Assembly (NCBI RefSeq): GCF_900497805.2 | Contig: NW_020954611.1 | Coordinates: forward strand, 5,123,968-5,187,967 | Length of the DNA: 64,000 nucleotides | Source: Vombatus ursinus | Lineage: Eukaryota; Chordata; Mammalia; Diprotodontia; Vombatidae | Direction: 5' to 3' | In this document: one piece after another, positions 12,881-26,525 of the stretch | How positions within the stretch are numbered: position 1 is the first letter of the stretch | Layout of the letters: each line of letters starts with the position of its first letter | Notes under the pieces: generated by a model | The model's input: the letters and a program-made list of their open reading frames with translations, nothing else | Database searches by the model: none | What the model was told of the DNA's origin: nothing | Translations under genes and position numbers: made by a program

Positions 12881-13859
12881 TATACCCATATAGTATGTGT
12901 ATATTTAAGTTAAAACTCTTATACATGAGTGTTATATTTTTATATAATATTTACACATTTTGTGGATTGGCATATTCAAATAATTCATCATCTAATGGTC
13001 AACCTTCTGGTGATGAGCACTTACAAACTTAGCAAGGCTGTTTCTCAGTGAACATATATAATCCGTTGCCTAACTAATACTCAAAGCTTTTCTGGCTGGG
13101 TGGGATAAAAATAGGTGATATCTATATTTTTCTATCTATACAGATTGATACACATACATATTATATGCATACATATGTAATTGTACATATTTGTATATAT
13201 ACATATATATGAGTGAATTACTATATTAAAATTATATAGTTGTACAATTAAAAATGGTACCTGCAATTACAACTTTTATGAAACCAGTGTCACCTCTATG
13301 CCATGTGGATGTACACCAACATTACTTGTATGACATGGATACATGTATAGAATAATAAGTTAAGCTTCAATAAAAGAAAGTGTAATGTAGATTTGTCAGA
13401 CATAGTAATATCAATCCAGGAAGGTGTCTTAATAACAATGATCTCATACATAGTGCAGCCATTCTACAAAAATATTTAGGAGTTATTATTTACATTCTTT
13501 AATTTAGTGAGGTATGGGTCCTTGCCACTCATGTCATTGGCCAACAGCATCATGAATAATTAGAGTAAATCTTCCAATCAGATTAGTTCTTCAAAACACA
13601 GATGCCTTATAAAATACATGAGCTAAGAATGGGATTTGTAGCTTTCTCAGAAAACCCAGTGCCCATATGTTTTGGTTTGGCTTAACTCTAACCTTGTCAT
13701 TTCTGTCTCCTAATGGGCCTTAGTCCAAAGAGCTGGAGATAAATGTCTTGGAACAGAAGTGTGCTTAATGCATTGCAAGCCCCTTGATATGCTTAAGGAA
13801 GTTAGGTGATATTCTTCACATATAGAAACAAAAAGATATTGACTCATGGGGCACTAAGT
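12881..13859. other. Intron with AT-rich and TACATA microsatellites
   Basis: TA/CATA tracts lie at about 12885-12950 and 13135-13215. The remaining sequence is not recognised. Confidence 0.5.
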
Positions 13860-14020
13860 TTTTCTCCCACTCAGAGAAGGAGTCATGGTAATGGATTTGT
13901 ATGATCTTCAGCAAACTGTTTCAATTACTTGGGTCTCAGTGCCCTCATTTATAGAGTGATGGGACTGAACTGGATGTCCTCTAAAGTCCTTTCCAATTCT
14001 ATAATTATATGATACATCTA
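13860..14020 (+). repeat. MAR1-type CORE SINE
   Basis: Tail words GGGACTGAACTGGATGTCC, then TAAAGTCCTTTCCAATTCTA follow a MIR-type core (GTATGATCTTCAGCAAACTG). Confidence 0.75.
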
Positions 14021-15454
14021 GCATCCCTCATCCTTCCAAAACAATCAGTGGTACAAGGTCACCAAGATGAAGTGAAAGGTATGTATATGACAATGAAACA
14101 GTGATATTAACTGATTCCTCAAATGTTCAAAACTTTAGTATTAGTTTCATTAGCACCCTCCTACAACCAATTGAGAAAAGCATATATAAGGGGATATAGT
14201 AATATACATATTAAAGTAAAATATAGGAGTTTAAAAATTATGATCAAGGTTTTGAAGGCTTGGGGTTTAACTTGGAGTTGCATCAGTTTTTATATCTTCT
14301 AAGATTCTCAACTGGTTACAGTTCATGTCCAGTGGTGAAATTCATGCATGATGTAGCATTAAGACATTGGTGTTCCTATGAACTAGGGTAGTTTTTATTT
14401 ATTAAGCACAGAAATGTGTCACAATTGGAACTCAACTGGGATGAAATATTTACCTCAATTAAGTTAAGGGAAGCACATGTTTGTGCTGGGAAGAGAGGCA
14501 TTTAATAGGTGACAGAGAAATGATTTGAAGATTTTTTTTAAAAAAGCTTTAAATTATCTGCATGTTGAGGAGCAGCCTCTATACAAAAATAGACACTAAA
14601 CTAAGAATGATAGCCCTGGGTGATACTATATTAATCAGGCAAGCTATTCATAGCTACATTATATATCTCTTATTGACTAAAACCTGTGGTGTAATACTGG
14701 TTAATACAAAAGTAATTTAGAAGTTATCTTAGAAACTGACCTAGGTGACTACAATAATGAAAAATATTCTAAGTATAAAATATCCCTGCCACAGTTTAAC
14801 ATGCTTAAGAGAACATAATTATGGAAAGTACAATCCCATTCATGATTTCCAGAGAAAAGGAGATAAAAATAGGGATAGCAACAATTGAAAACTTGACTCC
14901 TGTTAGAAAAAAGAAACACAGAATCCAGGACAGAATTTTTTTAAAGCCTTATTTTTAACATATAACAAATCCTTAATTATCATTTCATCAAACATATTCC
15001 TATATTTTATTTGATTTAAATTGTGAGTTTCCTTTCTTCTATTTCATCATTCTGTGTGGCTCTGGGAAAATCATTTAACCTCTATGCATCTAATGCAACT
15101 CCTTGGAATCTATAAGTCATGGGGCAGAAGGCAGTTTACACTGGTGGAGGGATTTCCCTATGCTGATACAATAATAGATTCTTCACATACCTATGTACAT
15201 ATGAATATATGCATGTGTGTATCTATATGTGTACATGCATGGGTATGTGTATATATAATACATGTGTACTTGTGTGTATCTTCACACATTTGGCAAGTTA
15301 ATTTACCTAAAGGAAGATATACCACAAACCACAATTTCAAGCCTTCAATTTAGACAAAGAATATGCTATGTTCAGAATTAAGATTTTAATTATTTATAAA
15401 GGCCGTGGATCTAGAAGAAATATAAGGAAATCATTAAAGACTAATTATAAAATA
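14021..15454. other. Intron, microsatellite only
   Basis: A TG/TA alternating microsatellite lies at about 15195-15285. Otherwise the sequence is AT-rich with no recognised repeat or exon. Confidence 0.45.
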
Positions 15455-17985
15455 CTGATTAAGGTCAAACTGTTTATTTATGACATGAAAATGTAATTAA
15501 TAGTAATAGTATTTTTTAAAGTGTTATCATTACTAAGGTAGTTTGAAAGAAAAGTCAGGGCTGAGTTGAGCATGATGGGGTGATTCTAAAAAATGAAATT
15601 GGGTAAGAAAAGGTCAAAAGGAGAAATTAGCTCTTGAAAAGGCAGTGCGAAAGGAAGAAGTAATATAGAGGAAGCAGGTGGGGGTAGAAGGGTGGTAATA
15701 TTGGAACTTAACTCTCATCTATGATAAAGAGGAAACAACATATACATCTGAAGAGGTTTAGAAGTCTTCTGAACTTCTAGAGAGGTGAAAAAACTGGGGG
15801 ATAGAGTAGGGGAGGGACTTTAAGAAGGGTATATAGATTAAGATTAGAAGGGTGGGGTGAATAGATAAGGGAGGGACCTTTAGAGGGGTAGCTAAAATAA
15901 GGAATAAGAGGGTAAGGGAAGAAAATAAGGTAACAGGGATAGGGTGAAAAGAGAGGGTGAGAAGGAAAATAGTGAGTAAAAATAAGATAGAGGGATATTC
16001 ACAAATAGTAAATATAACTTTGAATGTGAATTATAAAAAATGAAAGAAGCACAAAGTCAAAAATATCAAAGGTTTTAAAAGTATAAAGGAAGGAGGTTTA
16101 GCAGTACCAGATCTTAAATTGTATTATAAGGTAGTAATTATCAAAACTATCTGGTAATGACTAAGAAATACAAAGGTAGATCAATGGAATAGAGTAGACA
16201 TACAATTTACAGCAGCAAATAAACCCAGTAATCTTGTATTTGACAAGTGTAAAGACTTAAGATTTTGGGGATAAGAATTCATTATTTGGCAAAAATTGTT
16301 GGGAAAACTGGAAAGCAGTATGGCAGAAGGTGGGCATAGACCAATATCTTACATCATTTATCAAGATAAGGTCAAAATGGATATATGGCCCAGATATAAA
16401 GAGAGGTTTTACAAGAAAAGTAGAAGAACATGTAACATGTTGCTTATTGTACTTATGGATACATGAACAATTTATGAATAAACAAGAGATACAGAGCAAA
16501 ATGAGGTATAAAATGGATAATTTTGATTACGTTAAATTAAAAAGGTTTTGTACAAATAAAACAAATGTAGCCAAGATCACAAGGAAAGCAGAAAATTTGG
16601 GGAAACTTTCTATAGATAGTTTATGAGATAAAGGTCTCATATCTAAAATATATAAAGAACTTTGTCAAATTTATAAGAATACAACATTCTCCAATTGATA
16701 AACATCAAAGGATGTGAACAGGCAGTTTTCCTGATAAGGAAAAAAAATAATTTATAGTCATATTAAAAAAATGCTCTAAATCATTACTGATTAGAGAAAC
16801 ACAAATTAAAACAACCTTGAAATAATCATTTTATACCTACCAGATTGGCTAAAATGACAGAAGAGGAAAGTGACAAATGTTGGAGGGGATGTGGAAAAAT
16901 TGAGACACTAATTCATTGTTGGTGGAATTGTGAACTGATCCAACCATTCTGGAGAGCAATCTGGAATTATGCCCAAAGAGTTATTAAACTACCTATACTC
17001 TGTTTGTTTGTTTGTTTGTTTGTTTTTGTGAGGCAATTGGGGTTAAGTGACTCGCCCAAGGTCACACAGCTAGTACATGTCAAGTGTTTGGTCTGAGGCC
17101 GGATTTGAACTCAGGTCCTCCTGACTTCAGGGCTGGTGCTCTATCCACTGCACCACCCAGCTGCCCCTACCTATACTCTTTGACCCAGCAATACCACTAC
17201 TTGGTCTATTCCTGAGGATAATTTGGGGAAAAGGAAAATAACCTATATGTTCTAAAATGTTTAGAGTAGCTTTCTTCATGGTGGCAAAGAACTGGACATT
17301 GCAGGGATGCCCATCAATTAGGGAATGGTTGAACAAGTTGTGGTATATGATTGTGATGGAATACTACTGTGCTATAAGAAATGATGAGCTCAATGATTTT
17401 AGAAAAACATGGAAGGACTTGCACAAAATAAGGAAGAGTCAAATGAGCAGAACCAAGAGAACAACATATACAGTAAGAGCAATATTGTTTTAAGAATAAC
17501 TTTGAGCAATTAAGTTATTTTGTCTATTATAAATTCCCAAATTAACTACAAAGGACCTATGAAGAAAGATGCTATCTGCATCCAGAGAAAGAACTGATAA
17601 ACGGAAGCATGTATAGAATAATTTTATATATATAATATGTATGTGTTTATATATATACATACGTACACACATATATACACACACACATAACTATGAGTGT
17701 ACATATGTATACACACATTATACACACACACACACAAACACACATAGGTATATATATATATGTATGTATTTGTGTCTAATGGTAGCCATCTCTAAAGTGG
17801 GGGATGATGGGAGGAAAGAAAAAAAAGAAATTTGCAAGATAATTTTGTTGTATATTTGAAAGAAATAGCAAGTTGTGGATAGGAGATTTGCAATTTCATG
17901 TGAAATCATCTTTTTATTGTACTATGTTATGAAAATGCTTGTTTTATTCCGTAAATTAAAAATAAAATTAAAAAATAAAGAAGAT
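15455..17985 (+). mobile_element. L1 LINE, 5' truncated and internally deleted
   Basis: 15455-16040 is the purine-rich spacer that in the half-L1 at 28047-30400 follows ORF1 (AAACTGTTTA...TATCATTACTAAGG, then many GGGA/AAGG units). At about 16040-16070 it passes directly to the distal ORF2 (GGLAVPDLKLYYK at 16095-16133). The C-terminal zinc-knuckle-like region CWRGCGKIETLIHCWWNCEL is at 16879-16938, continued at about 17255-17480 by WLNKLWYMIVMEYYCAIRND. The endonuclease and most reverse-transcriptase coding sequence is therefore missing. The 3' UTR with TA/CA microsatellites (17620-17780) ends in an A-rich tail near 17985. A SINE interrupts ORF2. Confidence 0.8.
17002..17166 (-). mobile_element. 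WSINE1-like tRNA-derived SINE with 13-bp target duplication
   Basis: Reverse-oriented: a (TTTG) tail, then GAGGCAATTGGGGTTAAGTG, GGTCACACAGCTAGTACATG, GTCAAGTGTTTGGTCTGAGG and CACTGCACCACCCAGCTGCC. The flanks CTACCTATACTCT at 16989-17001 and 17167-17179 are identical. A young insertion in the L1. Confidence 0.92.
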
Positions 17986-18299
17986 ATACTCGTGAGAGGA
18001 AACTACAAGATGAGCATTTGGGTAAAGATCAATGCAGATGGAAACAGGTCTGAAACCTGGCCAAGGCACAGGGCATAATGACAGCAGGAGGTTTCAATTA
18101 TCTAAACATTTGCTCATGTTCTCTTGCTGCCAAAAAGAGAGCACCTAATAATTTCTTGATTTATCATAATGTAAATGCCATCCTTCAAAATGTAGAAAAG
18201 TTACAAGGGGACACTTATATTGGATCTGATCTTCACTTGCATGGAAGAATTGGTTGCTAGTGCTGAAATGGTGAAAACATCATCATTAGAAGCAGCTCA

Positions 18300-18535
18300 G
18301 GAGCATGGTTGTAGGAGCAATGGACCTGGAGTCAAAAGGATCTGAGTTCAAATCCTTCCTTAGACACGTATTAACTGAATGACCTCGGGCAAATTACATT
18401 ATCTCTCTCTTTTTACTCATCTATAAAACAGGGATAATAATATACCTACCTCACTGTATCATTGTATCAAATGAGATGTATGTAACATATGTACAACATT
18501 TTGCAAAGTTTAAAAGTGCTATGCTATAATATACT
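18300..18535 (+). repeat. MIR/tRNA-headed SINE inside L3
   Basis: GCAATGGACCTGGAGTCAAAA, TCTGAGTTCAAATCCTTCC, GACCTCGGGCAAATTACATT, then the MIR-type tail GGGATAATAATATACCTACC and TTTGCAAAGTTTAAAAGTGC. Confidence 0.8.
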
Positions 18536-18800
18536 AGATAGCTATAATAATAATAGCACTATTAGTATAGCTTTAATATATTATATATATATATATTATA
18601 TAACATAATAATATTATTAGTTGAACATGACTGAAAATGACAATAAAATATTATTAGTATTATTAATGCCATAATAATAGTATTAGGATAGCTATAATAT
18701 ATAATGATATATAATATATATTGACATAGATATCCTAATAGTGTTATATATAGTATATGCACATGTATATAATATATTTGATTATATATTGTAGCTCTCC
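18536..18800. repeat. AT-rich palindromic tract (TATA/ATA/TAATA)
   Basis: About 265 bases composed almost only of A and T, with many self-complementary TATATA and AATATATT units. It extends the ATAATA tail of the neighbouring SINE. Confidence 0.85.
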
Positions 18801-20440
18801 TAATAGTTCTATTGTTGTTGTTGTTACCATTAACATGGAAAGGAAAAAGACCATACTCTCCTAGATATTTTGATAGAAAAGAAGAGGAAAGCTAAATATA
18901 GCTTAACATTCACCATAGATTTGGAGAAAGCAGATTTCAGAGAGATCAGCAGCAAAGCTATGTGGGATGTCATAGACTAAAAATTCTACAGGAAGTCATC
19001 CCAGGAAGGATGGGAAATTTTCAAGAATTAAATTCTGAAAATGCAAAAGAAAAGAATTCTGATGAGAAGTAAAAACAAACAAACAGGAATTATCTGATGA
19101 GACTAATAGGGATGCACAGAGAACTCACAACTCAACCTGGAATTTTAAAAGCTATGTACCGAAGAGGGAAGAAAAGGCACATAGCAGGGAATGAGTATCA
19201 GAATATGGTATGGTCCTCTATATACAGTATCAAGAACTCTAAAGCTCAGAATGATATAAGGCTGGTGAGGGATGTTAAGGACAGCAAACAGTTCCTGTTT
19301 TTGTTCCTTTGGTGTGTTTTGCTTTGTTTTGTTTTATAGATGCTGAGGTAAAGAAGGGAATCAAAGAAGGGATCAGATTCTGGTTTGGTGTGCTGTCAGA
19401 TAATGCTAACTGACAAGAAAGAGAAGGCTGACCACCTAATTCTTATTTCCATTTTATTTTCTCTGCCTAAAAGAATGACTTTTACACTAGAGACAAAAAA
19501 CAAAAACAAAACCAAAAATAGCTAACTAGCATTGCTATCTAAGATAAGAAAGAATATAGTAAGAGAGTGCCTAATTGCCTTTGTCAAATTCAAATCACCT
19601 AACACAAAGGAACTCCATCCTTGGGTTCTTGGTATACATAACTGTTGAGCCACTGTCAGTGACAGATGAAAGGCCATGGAGAATGCGAAGGGTCCCACAG
19701 AAATAGAGAAGGGAAAATGATGTCCTAATTTTCAAAAAAAAGAAGAGAATAGAGTCTGAAAGCTCTAGTTCTGTGAATAAACTTCAATTCCTGGGAAAAG
19801 TCTAGAATGGATTGTTAAAGGATGGTTGGTTAGTAAGCAATGATTAGAAAGAGCCAGCCATTGTTGGCTTCATGAAGGTCAGATCATGTTACCTTAACCT
19901 TTTTTATTTTTCTTTTTTAACTTTTTTGACAGGAAATGAAACTAGTTCCTAAAGATCAGGGAAATCACATAGATACAATTTTTTACCTAGGATTAAGTGA
20001 AGCATTTGATAAAGTATTTCATATAATCTGGAAGAAAGACACTGATGAGGTGATCATTCAGTTAGATGGATTCTAAATTGGTTGAATGAAGAGATTGGAA
20101 AGGGAGTCATTGATGGTACACTGTTAGCTTTGAAAAATAATTTCCAAGGAACTGGACTTGGCCCTGTGCTGGTTAACATTTTTATTGATGACTTGGATAA
20201 AGCACAGACGGTATGATCTCAAATTTTTCAGATGACACAAAACTGAAAGAGAAAATACATTAAATTAAAAAGTCAGGAACCCAAAAGATCTTCACAGGCT
20301 AGAACACTGGGCTCAATTTACTAAAGTAACATTCAGTGGGTACAAATGTAATATCTCATACTGGGGTTCAAAAAATAACACAACAAGGAGTGCCAGTGGG
20401 GAGACATGATAGCCCTAAAAATGTGGTGTTAGGTTGTATG

Positions 20441-20513
20441 AAGACTACATACGGAGCATTCTGGAAGACATAGGTCTAAAGACTACATATGGAGTGTTCT
20501 GGAGGACATAGGT
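20441..20513 (+). repeat. Local tandem duplication, period 38
   Basis: Two copies of AAGACTACATAYGGAGYRTTCTGGARGACATAGGT stand side by side (20441-20475 and 20479-20513) with only four mismatches, inside the L3. Confidence 0.9.
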
Positions 20514-20735
20514 AAGCTGGATGGTATGCAGAGGGAGAGTAAACAAGATGGTAAAAGGTCTTGGATTCATGTCATATAAAAAGGACGCTGAAGAAACTAA
20601 GAATGTTTATTCTGGAGAAGAATAAGGGTTTGACGAAAGCGATAGCTGTCTAAAGTATTCCAAGTTTGTGGAAGAAGTATTAGACTTGTGATTTCTTAAG
20701 ATTCTTCCAGCTCTGACACTCTGTGAGACAAAGGA

Positions 20736-21439
20736 TTTTATTGCACCTTGAAATATAATCTTGTTGGATATTCTTAAATGAGAAAAGAAAACCTGAAATT
20801 ACTTTTTAAGGATACTTTCAACTTGACCTATCTATGTACAATTAATTGTTTAAATGCATTTAGATTTATTATTCTTGACATTAATTATGTCAATTGAGTT
20901 TATAACTGTCTAATCTTTGTGCTGAGAAAATAGGCTATGAAATCTTTGATGAACTAAATCTGTGACTCAGTACACAATTGCATGATAAAACTGAAAGATG
21001 AGTCATGCAGCAGAAATACACCGAAGATTTTGAGCACCAAAATGATTCACATACTTGAAGTCCAAACAAATTATCTTGATTTCTGAAGACCAAGACAGGA
21101 AGAAATATTTCTTTGGCACATCCCACACCTAAGTCTGTGCGGATATGAGTCTGGAATTTTTTGGTCTCTGAAGGGAAATGAGATTGTTAGAGATAAAACT
21201 GGATTTGTTCATGTCATTAGGTTTCGGTCAAAGGCACAATCCAGACACCTTTGCAAATACGTCATACTGTCCTCTTCAACTCAGCCCCAGTGTTCCAACA
21301 TGATGCATATTTTACATGTTTGACTCCATCTGGCTATTCACTCCTTTATTCAACACAAACCTCAGCCCTCAAATATATGTGGTCCATACTATAAGTAACT
21401 GGGCTTAGTGAGGTCTTGCTACATGGGCTATTTTATACG
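20736..21439. other. Intron, no recognised feature
   Basis: No repeat family or exon was recognised in this stretch. Confidence 0.4.
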
Positions 21440-22010
21440 GGCACATATTAAATCTTTCCACTTAGAATCACAGACTCTTAGAATCAAAAGGCAAATTGGA
21501 TAACATTTAGTCCACATGCTACCTTCCCTTTGCAATATGCTTAAATGGTCATCCAGATTTTGTTTGAAGTCCCTTTCTGGTGCTAAGGTGGGTATCATAT
21601 TTCCCCTCAGTCTTTTATTTTCTCTAAGACAAGTCACTTAACTTTTCTCAACCTCAGTTTCCTCATCTATAAAATACAACTAATACCAGCTATCTCATAG
21701 GGTTGTGGTAGGGATCAAAAGAAATAATATGTTAAGCTGTTTGCAAACCTTTAAGTATCATCTACATAGTATTATTATTTTAAACTAAAAATTCTTAGAT
21801 GCTTAAAGCAATAATCACTTGACCAACATCCTGGTTATCTTCTTCTGAACACATTCCAGCTTTTCAATGTCCCTCCTAAGATGTAGTGCCCAGAATTGAA
21901 CACAGTACTCTAGGTGTGAGATGAATAGGACAGATGCAGTGGAACCATCAAGTCCCTTGTTCTGTTCCATTAATGTGAGTTAAGGCAGGGTTAACTTTTG
22001 GGGGATGCCA
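21440..22010 (-). repeat. L3/CR1 3' end with a MIR inserted
   Basis: Reversed L3 words AGAATCACAGACTCTTAGAA, then after the MIR CAACATCCTGGTTATCTTCT, GTGCCCAGAATTGAACACAG and ACTCTAGGTGTGAGATG. 21625-21780 is a forward MIR (CTCAACCTCAGTTTCCTCAT, then CTCATAGGGTTGTGGTAGGG). Confidence 0.75.
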
Positions 22011-22753
<743 letters not shown>

Positions 22754-22769
22754 TTATTCAAATAAATCC

Positions 22770-22835
22770 ACCAATCTTCTGAGTATTTATTGTTTGTCTA
22801 GTCCTATACTAGGTGCTTTTGTGGTGACAGACGAA
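22770..22835 (-). repeat. L2 3' scrap
   Basis: TGAGTATTTATTGTTTGTC, then TAGTCCTATACTAGGTGC resembles the reversed L2 end. Confidence 0.5.
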
Positions 22836-23789
22836 ATTAGCAGTTTGACAATCCACTAAATTAACCAACCATAACAAAGGAATGTAGTTTAAAAAATTGA
22901 TACGGGCTATAATTATCATGACTGAATGTGATGTGTTCTACAACATTTGACAGAGTATAAAAACATATCATAACCAGTACACAATGTCCTGTGCTATTCC
23001 CAGAGTAAGGACCATATGTAGAGTTTTCTAGGAATACTCCTAAAGATATGAAGCAAATACCACTAAAGCAGAAACATATTCAGAAAAGTATTTGAAAATC
23101 TATAGAAATACATGGTATAAGTATAACAATACTTCACCAGCACATAGAGTAGACATTTTGAACACCATATCATTTTTTTAGTGTAATGAAAAAGAAACAT
23201 GGAAAGAATCTAGAAAACAAAAGAACACCAGGAATTCTTGATATCTTTAATAAACAACTAAATATGAAAATCTGATGGTTAAGGCAACATCAAGAGTCAA
23301 GGCAGCAAAAAGAATAAAATAAACAATTTATCAACAATCAAGAACTGTACTAAAGAGGCTTTTAAAAAATACAGAAAAGAAAGAACCTCGGAAGAAGGAA
23401 GATGTGGAAAAGCAAAATTTCTGGTTATTCATTTGGTTGGAAGAAATTTAACACAAGAAAAACACAAGGTGCATCAAATTCAAAAGAAAAACATGTACCA
23501 TGAATGAATAAATGAATGGTGATGTCCAGAAAAATGAGAAATTCCTAATTTTCTACAAAACTGGGACACAACTGTTCTAGGTAACATCCATAGTGAATGG
23601 CTCAAAGGCTTCATGATGGCATATTTAGCATCCTCTCTGATGCAAGCCTGATTCCAATTTCTCTAAACAAACAATATATAGGGATAGAGACTGAACCTGG
23701 GATTTCATTGGTAATAGTGAGGTCCTGGGGAGAAAACTCCTCTATTGAGGCAGGTTGACATTTTTTTTTCTGAAGCTTATACTCTTAAA
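22836..23789. other. Intron, no recognised feature
   Basis: AT-rich. No repeat family or exon was recognised. Confidence 0.4.
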
Positions 23790-23956
23790 AGAACACTGAG
23801 ACATTAAGTGACTTACCCAGGGTTCCATGTCTACTCTGTGTCAGAGGCAGATTTGAAGCCAGATATTCCTGGCTTTAAGGTCAGTTCTCTATCTACCACA
23901 CAATGGTACTTCCTTAATAGGAGTTACAACATGGACACACACACACACACAGAGAC

Positions 23957-24001
<45 letters not shown>
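23790..24001. repeat. MIR (minus) followed by CA/GA microsatellite
   Basis: 23790-23910 is a reversed MIR (AAGTGACTTACCCAGGGTTC, then CAGATTTGAAGCCAGATATTC). 23935-24001 is (CA)n passing into an uninterrupted (GA)n run of about 45 bases. Confidence 0.85.
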
Positions 24002-24003
<2 letters not shown>

Positions 24004-24689
24004 ATATGTATACCAGTGAAAACAGGGATCAATTTTACATGTTTAAGTAATTTATGCAAGGCTTTCATAGCTAGAGTCATTCAAAACAACTCTATAATTT
24101 CAAGAAATAAATATATTGGCTAAGAAGCAAAAAGGAAACAAAATGTTTAAGGATTAGAATTAATCCTGAATAATCGCTGATTCAATTATTACCAAACAAG
24201 CCATCTGAAAGTATCCTCACATTTATGCTGTCTTTACTGATTACCACAAAGCCTTAGACTCAGCTCCGCACTCATGGCTTAGTCATGTACTGCAAATAGA
24301 TCCAAGCATGGTGAGAATGCTAGTGTTTGACATCCACATGGAAAACTGTTTTCTATTTAAAATACGCCACCAACATGATGTTAAGGGGGAAAATGATATA
24401 AAACAAGACAAGTGATGTAAATTATCTCCATGGTAAGAACTTCAGCCTGCTGTTCTAACTGGGCTAACAGGGAGAAAGCAACACATATAAGTGGTTTCAC
24501 TTGCAAGTTGCTGAACCAGTGGTTCTTAGGATACAGCAGTAAAGCAGATGGGAATGTGTCTTTTTTAAGTCATTTACACTGACAAAACTGTACCGATTTC
24601 TGATGTTAAGGCATTTAAAAATTCTGACATTTCAAATTTCAAAGTAGTTTGTTATTCATAACACTGATTTTTTTTGTATTTGACCCTTG
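24002..24689. other. Intron, no recognised feature
   Basis: No repeat or exon was recognised. Confidence 0.4.
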
Positions 24690-24850
24690 TTACAATCCTG
24701 GTAGAATAAATATGATATTCATTTTACAAGTTAACAAACACAAACAAATAACTGAGGCTTAGAAAAGGCAGGCAATGCGCACAATTTTGCATAGCAAGTA
24801 AATGGTAAAGATGCGATCCCCAAATAGGCTTAACATTCTGATTTCACAAA
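24690..24850 (-). repeat. MIR-type SINE
   Basis: TTCATTTTACAAGTTAACAAAC, then ACTGAGGCTTAGAAAAGGCA and AAATGGTAAAGATGCGATCCC follow the reversed MIR. Confidence 0.6.
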
Positions 24851-25967
24851 ATGTTTTTTCCCTTCCAAGGAGGAAATTAGCTGCTACAAAGCAGTCACCA
24901 TCACTTCGATTTACTGGCCATCAACTTTACAACCTCATATTCATAGCGGAAGCTTTCACTTATGCATAAGATTGCCATATTCAAACAGAATAGATCATTG
25001 GTTATTTCAGAGAGTGAGAGTCTTCAAAGCACTACAGAAAGCACATAGTTCCATGCTAAAGAGGTTTTTTTTTGTTCTTTTTTAAAAATTTTAAATCTGG
25101 GACTAGTTCTTCTTTTCTGAGGTAACTCTGTAATGCACTGTTTGCAAACACCCAAACCAAGGATGAATGAAGCAATCTTCCCAATGCTGAAAATGGACAT
25201 AGATCCAGAGGTGTGTTGTAAACCTTTGAATGTCCCCTTCTCTTGTTCATTTCAGAGGGTAGCTGGGGAGGCAAGCTAATGTGGGTCAAACTCTTTGTGA
25301 ATCATTTCAGCCGTGATGACCACTACAATTATTTCTAAGCTTCTTCTGTGTACTTCAAATTATTTATGACACATTCCTTATTCTGCCTCATTGAATCCTT
25401 ATGACATGGGCCACAATGAATAATTCTGTTTTATAGAAAGGGAGATAGCATGGCACAAATTCGCACAGGTCAGATCAAACTGAAAAGGCTTTAAGTACAT
25501 AATATGTGTCTTCTTTTTTTTTCAAGGAACAGCCTAAATAAGGGTGGGAGAATTCACCACCAGGAGCTAGGCCACAAGATGATAAATTGTTTTGGCTTCA
25601 GCCAGGCAAGAAGGCTGTATATTAAGGCATGGAATGATTACAGTCTGTGTATATGAAGGAAGTAGCTACTGCAAGAAAACCAAAGAATTTTTGAGGTGTT
25701 GAAGCAAACAAGAAAGTGGGGAGAGTAGTAAAACATGCTGTGAGTGAGGATTAGACTAAATGACATCTCAGGTCCCTTCCATATCTGTGATTCTATGAGA
25801 AACAAAAAGAAGACACAGAGAGCCTTATAATCATCCTACTAGAGATCTTAGGTGGAAGGACTAGAATTCAGTATTTCTGGATAATTTTTGAAGGTTTATG
25901 ATTATGATTACCACCATCATTATCATTATTGTTATCACTAATAACAGCAACTGGCATTTATATTCAT
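24851..25967. other. Intron, one SINE/L3 tail
   Basis: 25745-25800 (GACTAAATGACATCTCAGG, then CCCTTCCATATCTGTGATTC) is a MAR1 or L3 3' terminus. The rest is unassigned. Confidence 0.45.
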
Positions 25968-26525
25968 ATTAATTCAACCACTATTTATTAAATGCCTACT
26001 AGGCATAGAACACTAGAAAATGGGGATATGGAAATGAAATAAGACAATCTTTACCTTTGGGTAGCTTCTACCCTAATAATAAATTGGCTTTCAAAGCCCT
26101 CCATAACCTGGCCCCTTCTTACCTTTCCAGTCTTCTTATACCTCCAACTACTCTGCTATCCAGTGACACTGGCCTCCTGGCTGTTCCTTCATCTCCCAAC
26201 TCCAAATGTTTTCACTGGCTGACCCCCATACTTCGATTACTCTCTGTCCTCATCTCTACCTCCTGGTTTCCTTGGTTTAAAGTTCTACCTTTTGCAAGAA
26301 GCCTTCCCATCCCATCTTAATCTTAGTGCCTTCCCTCTGAGATTACCCCCAATTTATCTTGCATATATCTTGTTTGCACAGTTATTTGCATGTTGTCTCC
26401 CCAATTAAATTCAGGTCTTTGAGAATAAGGGCTGTCTTTTGCCTTTCTTTGTATCCTAGTGCTTAGCACAATGCATGCACAGTAGGCAGGTGCTTAATAA
26501 ATGCTATAGTTAAATGACTAGAAGA
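25968..26525. repeat. Facing L2 3' ends (minus then plus)
   Basis: 25968-26050 is a reversed L2 end (CACTATTTATTAAATGCC, then TACTAGGCATAGAACACT). 26051-26525 is a forward L2 with AAAGCCCTCCATAACCTGGCC, CAAGAAGCCTTCCCATCCC and AGTAGGCAGGTGCTTAATAAA. The 87-aa frame there is L2-derived. Confidence 0.85.

Larger units (their letters stand above)
17986..20735 (+). mobile_element. L3/CR1 LINE, long degraded ORF2 and 3' end
   Basis: Begins right after the L1 tail with GGGCATAATGACAGCAGGAGG (L3 ORF2). It continues past a SINE and an AT tract with AAGGCTGGTGAGGGATGTTAA, the RT-region words CATTTGATAAAGTATTTCAT and AACATTTTTATTGATGACTTG (residues NIFIDDLD), and ends near CTTCCAGCTCTGACACTCTG. Stops and shifts are frequent. 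At about 2.4 kb of L3 sequence this is the longest L3 copy in the window. Confidence 0.75.

Noticed and set aside
26057-26320. 87-codon plus-strand frame beginning MGSFYPNNKLAFKALHNLAP
   Set aside because: It matches the L2 LINE 3' region; it is not a host gene.
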